Shown here: positions 49,587 through 58,838 of the stretch, in pieces
Numbering within the stretch: position 1 is the stretch's first letter
Layout of the letters: each line of letters starts with the position of its first letter
Position numbers and translations under genes: made by a program
Source: Asterionellopsis glacialis
Taxonomy: Eukaryota; Bacillariophyta; Plagiogrammaphyceae; Rhaphoneidales; Asterionellopsidaceae
Direction: 5' to 3'
Assembly: GCA_014885115.2 (NCBI GenBank)
Contig: WKLE02000936.1
Location: 1,906 to 65,905, forward strand
DNA length: 64,000 bases
The notes under the pieces: model-generated
The model's database searches: none
Seen by the model: only the letters and a program-made list of their open reading frames with translations
Told to the model about the DNA's origin: nothing

Positions 49587-52481
49587 ATGAAACTCATGGC
49601 AGCAACCGATCCTCTCTTTCACCACCAGATGGAGAAAGCAATGGTGAAGGTGCGAAATATTCTCGATCTTACAAGGACGCCTCGTTATGCTGAAGAGGAA
49701 GACCATGTTTATGCAGACAAGTTTGGTTTAGCTGAGTTTCTGACGAATTCAGCAATTGCTGCTCAAGTTAACGTTTTCGAACGTATCGGACTTGATGAAG
49801 AAAAACTTCAAAAGCTCGTAAACCTTGTACAAACGGAAAAACGCTCTGTGACTTTGCGCTTTGCACTTGAAAAACATTGTACCTTTATGGAAGAAAAAAC
49901 TGTCAAAATTGAAAGTCCTAACGAAGTATCTGTAGAAATTTCTGAAACGAAATTGAAAGGCGACACCAAAAAAGAGAAAAGTTCCATATTCAAACGTAGG
50001 GTAGTTACTTCCGTAAAAGAGTATCACTGGCAGTTTGGATTCAATTACAAACTCTTTGCTTTCGCCGGTAGTGATCCTGAAGCTGATCCCGTGATTTTTA
50101 AGGAAGGGATTGGTTCAACAATAATTATCACGACTGGAAACAAGAGGGCACCAGCGCAAGCGCACAAGGTTCATAATCCTGTAGATTTACCACTCACATG
50201 GATGCTCCAGAATTTAGTGCAGGATGGACTGAAATGCAATTTTCACATTGATCGGTCAAACGAGGAAACTCATACACCTCGTCGGAATAAAGACATCGAT
50301 GATGCATTCGAGTTCTTCAGACATGGAACATGCTGGTCTGATGGTGTTGCTCGTGTTTTTTTGGACGAGATTGAGCCAATCCTTGGCAAGCATGAACCTG
50401 CTGAGGCAGATTCGACTTCCCAAACACTAGGCAAATCATTGTCAAGCTTAGATGCAAGTGAAGTATTTGTTCCGGTACTCGCCTTGATGGAAAACCGAAA
50501 TAAGCTCCAAAATGAGGAAGAAAATGAAGTTCAAGATGTGTCTCCAAGTGGCATCGTATCTTTCAGTCAGCTTAGTGATGAGGCTTCCCCTTTGCTATGT
50601 GTTGGAGACGTTAATCGTTTCTTGAGCGAACAATGTCGTTCTCTAGACGGTGTGATCGACTCGATAAATTTATCCTATCCCAATGTCACCGAGGGAAAAC
50701 TCATTAGCTCAATTGAAGCGACAGTTGTTATCTGCTGTCATCATACCTGTGACATTGCATCACATCTAAAGCTCGGAGTTGATTATATTGAGCAGATGCT
50801 TCACAATCAGATGGTCTCTGCCATTGGAAAAGTAGTACAACAGAAGGATTTCGAGGAATTCTCTAGATTTCACAACAAGAGAATCTTCAGTTCCAAGTAT
50901 GCACCAAAGCCCTTCTGCTATGCAATCAGAAGACCGGATCACTTCCCTGACGGTGTATTGAGCATTGAAAGTAATGATGAACCCATCGAAACGGTCGTTC
51001 GAAAAATCTCTGGAGAAGATTCTCCTCCGATGTATTTCCCTATCAATGCAGCTACTTCCGTGGAATTCACAGGCGAACGTTACTTGCATGCATGGGTTCG
51101 CCATCGATTTGAATCTAGCACTAACCACGACTTCAAATTGGTTGCGAGGACTAGGCAATTTTCAAGTTTCCTTCTCATGGCGGGTACAATAACTGGCTCT
51201 GACTCGTTTGAACCCCAGGATGCTATTATCCTTCAAAATAAGGACGAAGTTCTGATCCCGCTATTGTTGAACGAACTACCGACCGCAAAGGAGTTCAAAG
51301 ATGCAATTTCGTCTCTTTCGCCCGAGCAACAACGTTTTGCCAAATCATTCCGAAGCATGCAGCTGGAATCATCGGTCTTCGGTGTTTGTGTAGTGCAACT
51401 AAAGCCACAGCTAGAGAAACTTCTAGGTTTGCCACCAGATGCTTTAACGAAAGAAATTGGCCTGACTCAGGATCTTCTTTCCCTATTTATCGATTATCAG
51501 ATTCCATCGGATTTGCTGTCCTTTGATGGTTCACCTGATGCAAGTGTTGCCCAAAAGGTGGATGCTGTTAAGGGGTATGTCAAGTCGGTACAAGAGGTCA
51601 TTGACAGTGCAAAAGCAAAGCAGTTAGAGGAAGAAGTTCAAAAGGCCGACATGAGGGCAGAAGTTGCTTTCGGGGGCGGTGCTCCTGTTGCAAGTGCCCC
51701 TTTTGGTGTTGCTGGTTTTGCTGCAGGTGCATCTTTTGGTGCTGCTAGTTTTGGTTCCGCCCAAAGCGCCAGTGCTCCTAAAAGTACTTCTCTTCGTTCT
51801 GGTGCTAGGAAGTTGTCAAAGCGATCGGTACGTTCAGCTCCTTCCCCGCCAGAACCTATGTATAGGCTTGCTTCTCCCGAAGATGCATGTGTTGATGACA
51901 TTATGGAATATACCTCAGCTGATATGTTTGAAGCAGAAAAGGAAACGTATGATTTAATAGATGACAAAGCAGAACAGTATAGTACTAGTGGCACAGTATC
52001 CAACAAGACGGGTGGTGAAGTCATGATGGACTTCACGGCAATCCCTAAACAGCTTGATTCCACCTTTGAGCAACACGACAAGGATAATGCCTTGCGTACC
52101 ACAAAGATCAAGCTGGGTGACGTTTGGACGAGAATGCGACAAGAAAACTTGTTAACCAAAGTATCAAAATCTACCCTTGATGAATCCACACAGAAAACGG
52201 AGAAAAACAAGGCGTTTGACCTATTAGATGCTCTCAGTCGCAGCGGTTCTCTTCCAATTGCTTGTGCCGAGTTGCATGTAGTTCTAGGGATTACTCATTG
52301 CTTCGAAAAGACTGTAATGGGAACTGTCATCGAGGACAATATTAATCCGATTGAAAAGGTCGATCGATCGATGTTCATGATTGCATCTACCATCCATGGT
52401 GTAAGTGCCAATGCACTTATGGAGGGAGCCCCCGAGGAAAAGTCACTCCGCTTGGGTACGGACGGCCTATTGAAATCTTAA
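49587..52481 (+). CDS. large conserved protist protein of unknown function
   Basis: A 964-residue intron-free frame from the ATG at 49587 (MKLMAATDPLFHHQMEKAMV). There is no signal peptide and no clear membrane helix. An N-terminal alpha-helical and beta part (VTLRFALEKHCTFMEEKTVK, SVKEYHWQFGFNYKLFAFAG) leads to a central region with SLSPEQQRFAKSFRSMQLES, SVFGVCVVQLKPQLEKLLGL and LTKEIGLTQDLLSLFIDYQI. This block looks strongly conserved and I recall similar sequence in large proteins of diverse protists. A Gly/Ala/Phe-rich linker (51660-51790) joins it to a second conserved-looking part (FDLLDALSRSGSLPIACAEL, LHVVLGITHCFEKTVMGTVI). Activity is unknown. The clean, long reading frame and high content of structured segments support a real, expressed gene. 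Confidence 0.75.
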   Translation: MKLMAATDPLFHHQMEKAMVKVRNILDLTRTPRYAEEEDHVYADKFGLAEFLTNSAIAAQVNVFERIGLDEEKLQKLVNLVQTEKRSVTLRFALEKHCTFMEEKTVKIESPNEVSVEISETKLKGDTKKEKSSIFKRRVVTSVKEYHWQFGFNYKLFAFAGSDPEADPVIFKEGIGSTIIITTGNKRAPAQAHKVHNPVDLPLTWMLQNLVQDGLKCNFHIDRSNEETHTPRRNKDIDDAFEFFRHGTCWSDGVARVFLDEIEPILGKHEPAEADSTSQTLGKSLSSLDASEVFVPVLALMENRNKLQNEEENEVQDVSPSGIVSFSQLSDEASPLLCVGDVNRFLSEQCRSLDGVIDSINLSYPNVTEGKLISSIEATVVICCHHTCDIASHLKLGVDYIEQMLHNQMVSAIGKVVQQKDFEEFSRFHNKRIFSSKYAPKPFCYAIRRPDHFPDGVLSIESNDEPIETVVRKISGEDSPPMYFPINAATSVEFTGERYLHAWVRHRFESSTNHDFKLVARTRQFSSFLLMAGTITGSDSFEPQDAIILQNKDEVLIPLLLNELPTAKEFKDAISSLSPEQQRFAKSFRSMQLESSVFGVCVVQLKPQLEKLLGLPPDALTKEIGLTQDLLSLFIDYQIPSDLLSFDGSPDASVAQKVDAVKGYVKSVQEVIDSAKAKQLEEEVQKADMRAEVAFGGGAPVASAPFGVAGFAAGASFGAASFGSAQSASAPKSTSLRSGARKLSKRSVRSAPSPPEPMYRLASPEDACVDDIMEYTSADMFEAEKETYDLIDDKAEQYSTSGTVSNKTGGEVMMDFTAIPKQLDSTFEQHDKDNALRTTKIKLGDVWTRMRQENLLTKVSKSTLDESTQKTEKNKAFDLLDALSRSGSLPIACAELHVVLGITHCFEKTVMGTVIEDNINPIEKVDRSMFMIASTIHGVSANALMEGAPEEKSLRLGTDGLLKS

Positions 52482-53135
52482 ATTATTCAAATGCTCCCAA
52501 ATTTTAATTGAATAATAGTACAAGAAACTTTCCAGAATGTTTGAAAGTTGGTAAAATAAATAATTCAATAAATTATAAACAATAAAAACAATTCTTTACT
52601 GTCTGTGTTGTGAATTTTTTACAGCTCAAGCATGGGGGATTTATTGTCTTTGATACTTTTTCTGATCAGAGTAATTTTTCCCTCTGTACTATGATTCGCT
52701 TTTTTACATACTCAATTTCCTGGTGAATAATACTTGGGGATTGATCCAACAAATGATCAATGCGGGTACCTTCAGTTACATTGGCCTTTGATCGTTGACA
52801 AAATCAACGGCCTCTGCACATAAAGATGAAAATTGCTAACATAATTGTTGTGGCTGCGTACTTAACTCTTTGGTACTTGTTTTTCTAGTACTGTAGAGCC
52901 ACTACTGGGATTTTCATTATTCTCACAAAAGACGGTCGTTGTTCGGCATTTCATAATTTGACGGAGTACATGCGGTTATTTTGTTTTACGTTGCTACGAT
53001 CGGTTGGCGTTGTTGCTTAAAAGCTGCGATTCTTCTTTTCTAGAGAAGATGCATGAATCTCGTTCAAAAGCTAATAAACCAAGGGTTGCACTTTGTCATG
53101 GTGAGGCAATCAATAGTGTACCCCTCTCGAGACGT
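52482..53135. other. intergenic between convergent genes
   Basis: AT-rich 3' spacer with AATAAA-like sites near 52558-52590, plausible polyadenylation signals of the preceding gene. No gene is recognised. Confidence 0.4.
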
Positions 53136-56100
53136 CTAATTGCATTTTAGTATACCACTTTCACTTAACGTGAATTGTTTCCTATCGACTAAACATGCAC
53201 GATGTCTTACTTCGACTGTCGCAGGGACTTCCAAATCAAAAACCTCTTCATTGCCCATATCTTTTCTGGCAGATCCAATGGCTTCTCTAATAGCAAAATG
53301 TGCAGCTGATGCACAAATCAGAGGCGGTTCTCCTGTGGCTTTGCTTCTAAGGACTGCACCTTGTCCTTCATTAGAAGTTGTACTACTGTTGTTATTTTCA
53401 AACAGACAAATGTTCATTTCTGTTGGTATGTCCATGCCTCCAAATGGCTCGTATTCCGAAGTATTTCTAGAAAGGAGCTTTCCATCATATAATGTCACCT
53501 TTTCAGTTAAGAAATACCCAAGGCCCATGACAAACCCTCCTTCAATTTGTCCAATATCAATACTTGCATTCAGCTGGTTCCCACAGTCATAAGTGATATC
53601 CGCATGACGAAGCTCGATAGTACCAGTAAGAATATCCATTTCAACCTCCACAGCCGCTGCACAGTATACATAATATTGATAGGTGCTACCCTGGGGAATA
53701 TGCGGAGCCGACCAACCTTCAGCACTCAAACACACTCTATCTTTATCTGCAGCTTGAACTGCTCTGAGGAACAGGTCGGAAGCAGAGATGTCTCCATCAC
53801 ATTCATCTATCGCTAACTTCTTGTATTGATCTAGCTTCTCATTGAGCGTACTGCATGCATGGAGTATAGCAGCACAGCACAGCTCTGAGGTTCCTGAAGC
53901 TTTTGTTCCGAATGTATTTGGTTGTGAGTTGGAGCTTTTCTCTCCTGTCACTATCCAGTCAATGGGGATACCCAGTGCCATGGCAGCTGTCTGGGCAACC
54001 TTCGTGTCAATTCCTTGACCCATCTCTGCCCCTGAATGATTTATCTCAACAGATCCATCGCATGCAAAGATACAAACTTTGGCGATTTCCTTAAACCATG
54101 AACCAACAACACCATATTTACAGGGTGTTAACCCTAGCTAGAAATGCACAAACAAATTAATTCCAAAAATTCAAGAAAGTTTTACATTAGAAAAAGTCAC
54201 GATAGTGTTCCGTTATACCAACAAAAAGGACATCAATAATGAAGTACCTACCCCGCGTTTCCTCCATCTATTTTTAGAATTGAATTTTTCAATTTCGGCA
54301 CGCTTTTGATTTATATTGGAACTGACCAAGAGTGACTCCCACAGTTTTTGTAAAGTATCATCATGAAGTGTATCACCTGCTAGAGTTCTTTGTCCTTTTT
54401 GATAAAAATTCGCCTCTTGACATTGTTGCAACGTCACACCACAGGATTTGGCAACTCGGTTCAGTATTGTGTCAATCTGGGGGAGGGGGGGGGTCAAATC
54501 ATCAGACACAGAAAGATGGTACACCAAAAATTGATAAACAAAAGGAAAGATGCATACAGACTTACCACGTAGCACGCTTGGACACTACCCGGCGCCCGAC
54601 ATGCAGTATTGGAGGTCAAGTTTGTTCTATAGAGTATCCCTGATACCTCCAAATGTGGAACATAATAGCAGTGATCACACCACCGTAAAGCTAAAATCAA
54701 ATCACTCTCACTGTCATCTTTCGTGCATCCTCCATCCATATGTAGTTTGAGTGACATTGCAAGGATTCGTCCCTCTGAGTCAAACCCAACATCATAGTCA
54801 ACGACAAGCGGCTCGCGTCCTCCTACCATACATTGATCAGTATCTCTCGAATTGGCGACATGCACCGAGCGGTTTAACTTTGTTGCAGCAATTGAAGCGG
54901 CCGCAGCACAATGAATACTACGAGTTATTTTACCTCCAAATGCACCGCCTGTCCTCTTCATAACCACATTCACTTTATGCGCAGGGATTCCCAAGATATT
55001 CGAGACAACAGTTTGCGTGGCAGTTACAGATTGGGTGCCAGATCGGAGAGTCAACTTACCACCTTCTAAAGGTGTGGCAATTGCGTTCTGATTTTCCAAA
55101 TAAAAGTGCTACAAAAGTTATGTGGAACAAAATTGAAGGTAAGTTGCGATGTAATTATTGTTTTATGCCAAAAGGATCTACATCCGTACCTTTTGGCCTC
55201 CAGTAGAAACGCGACCACTCAATCGAAACGGCGAACCATTGAGACCTTCAGTGATATTTCCTCTTGTCAATGGTTTTGCACTGGGAGTTTCGAATATTGA
55301 ATTAGCTTTGATTGCTGCCGTCAATGAAAAAATATTATCATACTGGTTGTTACTTGCACTATCATAGTAAACCGGTATGCGTTTTGCGGCACTTTCGGCC
55401 TGCTTCCTTGTTCGGCAGACAACGACACCAAGGCATGTCCCAACACATGGTACCAAGGAACCAGGCTAATTTATTGGAAATGAAATATGTTTTGGACATG
55501 AGATACTTGATATACAAATTGCATGTCTACGACCAAGAAGACTTACCTCAAGAAAAAGAAATTCGTCATCTTCTTTAGCAACTGGATGTTTTTTAACAAT
55601 GCTATTGCGAGCTGGTATATCTTCAGCTGTTAGGATGTCTACTACGCCGTCCATATCAAGAGCATCTTCGATGCCTATGGCCTTGAACTCAACTCCTGCG
55701 TGGGTTGTGACAATGAGAGCACCATAAAAACTACCTTGTGGTTGTTCATAGTCGAGAGTAAACTTTGCTTCACCTGATGAAAGCAACCGACTATCGAGGT
55801 TGGGTATGGGGTAGGACACAGGAAATTTTTCCTTGTAGACGGAATATGTATACTTGGATGCGACAGGGGAGCGTCTAGCTAGCTCATTTTCTGCCGGAGT
55901 TGATTTGCCTACAACGTGGTTCTGAATACTTAAAAAGAATTTGTACATCAATCCCTGAGCCACGGATTGTCGAAAGGAACTCGAGGTTGATCCAGTTCTC
56001 ATGACTCCACAAGAAAGTTCAATGTCTCGGTCCAATCCATCCAGACAAGATTGTAACCACTCGTCATCAAACGACGAACGCCATTGTATCATTGCTGATG

Positions 56101-57886
56101 CGCACTCCTTTGCCTCGAGTACAAATGGGGTAACACCAACGATGGTTACTCGTGCATCTAAGCAAGTTATTACGGATGATGGTGAGTTGGTGCCATCATG
56201 TTCAATGTTTAAGTTCCGCATCGATAATGGAGGTACGTATATATATGCAGAAATGAAACAACTAATGTGGTTTGAAGAATTTCTTTGGCGAGACGAGACC
56301 TTGTATGTTCTAGAGATGAGTACAGGTGGCAATACCTCGTTAAGTTGTTTACCAGAAAGGGACCTTGCCGATAAATTCGCGTGGCGTGGTATATATAGAG
56401 ACACAAAAAATGTGGAAGACATGCCCTCTACACCTATTCTTCTTCGAAGTTCTGACACAGGGACATCCTTTGTCTCCGTTTGTGATCTCAAATCGATAAA
56501 AGATACCCGAGCATCCAGACCAATAAGGACCATAACAACGTCACTAACAAAGGTATTATGTTGGAGACTTACCATCAAGTTGCCTGCCCACGTGCCAGCA
56601 GCTCGGATTTGAGTGTTACCAATCGAGTTCAAGTGATTAGCTGCTGCTTCCCATGTTGGATCTTGGAGATTTATCTCAGATTTCGATGGTCCAATGGTAG
56701 TATTTGAATGACGACGAAGAAGTGCGGCCATGGTCGATAATGTTGTTAATGCCCCAAATATCAATCCTGTTGCCCTACTAGCGCCATTTTTTAAGCGACA
56801 TTCTCGTAGTTCCCCTATATCATTTATATCAATCTTTACTGTACGACCAGCTTGGTTAATATTTGACACAGAGTGCCGCCGTATAGCAGTTGGTATCCGT
56901 ATGCCTGACGCTGTGTTTGCAGCCTTAATCTGAATAAGTGGTTTTGAGACTTTAAGTTCGTTTCGTAGATGACTATAAATCCGTTGAAATTCTGTAAGCG
57001 ACGTAGGACGATAGTAATCACGGAGAAGAGATGTTTCGATACCTTCTTGTTCGTGACCATGTGATATACCTTTGCATTCTGATTTACAGTCTTTTTCGCT
57101 ATGCTTTGCAGAACATGATAGTGCCGAATGTGAATCTTCAATGTCAAGTGTTCTTTTTTGTACCCCCCACCGCTTGTAGGGGACAAAGTCACTGTCTTCT
57201 AAATTAACGTCCTTACAATCACTGGACAGTTGAGGACACTGTGATTTCTTTTGTTCGACCATTAATCCTCCAAGACTTTCAAGGATGGGTCTATATCCTG
57301 TACACCGACACACGTTACCATCCAAGTATTCTTCCAATTGCAATCGTAATACATCGTCAGATTCGTCGTTACTTAAAAAACTTTCATTATTTTCGTATTT
57401 TTCTATCCAATATCCCATGGCACTCAAGGTAAAACCAGGACTACAAAAACCACATTGCACTCCATTTCCATCCGCTAAAGTTTTCTGAATTGCATGAAAC
57501 TCTTTGTTGTTTTTGTTGTTGCATGAACCGCCCAGTCCCTCTGGTGTAACAACGATACATTTGTGACAAGAAATAAGAAGTCTCAAACATGAATTTATTG
57601 GAACAAGAGACGGTGTCTCATTTTTTATTTTTTCGGGTGCGTCCTTCTTTTCTTTTGTATGCTCTCTATGAACTGTTCGTGATGGTGAAAAAAGAACAGT
57701 ACATGTGCCGCATCGACCAGACCCACAGCATACCTTTGCTCCCTTCAAATGCAGTACATCACGAAGATAAGTTGATAAAAGCATGGTAGGGTCTGGATTT
57801 GGCACATGGTGATTCGTACCATTTACGGTGATGCTGACGGAAGAAGAAATGCTAGTGCTACTTGTAGCACTCTCATCCATGTTCAT
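53136..57886 (-). CDS. xanthine dehydrogenase/aldehyde oxidase family molybdenum enzyme
   Basis: Five exons (57886-55547, 55465-55190, 55108-54566, 54476-54252, 54137-53136), all phase 0 with introns of 81-114 nt, give about 1461 residues. The family oxidises purines or aldehydes, passing electrons from a molybdenum cofactor through two 2Fe-2S clusters to FAD. The first cluster is at ~50-75 (KVCCGSGRCGTCTV), the second at ~145-205 (GVQCGFCSPGFTLSAMGYW, GNVCRCTGYRPI). The FAD domain is at ~320-600 (SIGNTQIRAAGTWAGNLMVS). The molybdenum domain starts with SRLLSSGEAKFTLDYEQPQG. It then has GGQKHFYLENQNAIA, MKRTGGAFGGKITRS, the substrate Arg in SNTACRAPGSVQ, NHSGAEMGQGIDTKVAQTAA and the catalytic Glu in KATGEPPLICASAAHFAIRE. 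The loop around the Arg differs from the FRGFGGPQ of classical xanthine dehydrogenase, so the substrate is uncertain. Confidence 0.88.
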
Positions 57887-58838
57887 CTTGGAAGATATGA
57901 TGTGTAATAAAGCTATATTCTATCCATACATAAATAGTGTTCGGCGATACCACCCTTCCAACACAATATACTCTCTTGTGCCGCAATCTGTGAAGATACC
58001 GTCAAGCGCGATTTTGTGGATTCTTCTCGTTGATTTCTTCTGGTGCAAGACACAGTATTTTTATGTAGGATTCTCTTTTGAGGACTAATCGTATAAAAAT
58101 AGGACCTAGAGACTACTAAATAGGTCCTCTAGAGTAGAGACTACTCTTTAGACGACCTGGAACTAGGACTATTTCATATTCCTAAAGGGATTGATTTCCG
58201 CAATAGTTCTCCTCAAACCCTGGCCCTATTTGAAAACAACCATTGCCCCGTAATGCACCAGATACTGTTTAGGACCTACTTCCGTGAGCCATGGTGGAAT
58301 AAATACACTCTGGGGGGGGTAGAACAGCATGCGTTACAACAACGTACAAGCAGGTACATATTTACTACAGAAATACATGAAATAAATAAATACTCTTCTC
58401 CGTATTAATACGATTCATTCTCCAAGCTGGCCGGTTAGGAATTTTCGAAAACCGGACGGCAAGCAAGACCGCGGCGCGGCGGCGATTAGGAAAAAAAAAG
58501 AATACGAATATTATTTTTCTCCTTCTCTCTCCACGATGTAGAGACTTTTAAAATACTAGATAGATTTTCACGAAACTTTCCAGCTCGGCAAATGATATTA
58601 CATCAAAGTGAAAATCTGTGGACTACTGGAAAAGGCAAAACTCTGAATGTTCAACATGGGCTACTGTAACAATAATTTATCTAGAACTATATTATATGCA
58701 TTATTGTAGTCTACGTATTTATTTCTAAATTGGCAGTTCCCCCCGCCAAGAGCATGTACTTCAATGAGAAGCATTTCGTAAATATATCCAAGCGTCTAAT
58801 ATGAGTATATTCAGAATGAACATACGTTTCGCCTAGGT
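57887..58838. other. intergenic with CTCTAGAG-type repeat
   Basis: Contains a self-complementary CTAGAG-type block at 58100-58170 (TAGGTCCTCTAGAGTAGAGA, CTACTCTTTAGACGACCTGG), one poly-G run (58313-58320) and a local GC-rich patch near 58460-58480 (GCGGCGCGGCGGCGATTAGG). No gene is recognised. The promoter of the molybdenum enzyme gene lies at the left side. Confidence 0.45.
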
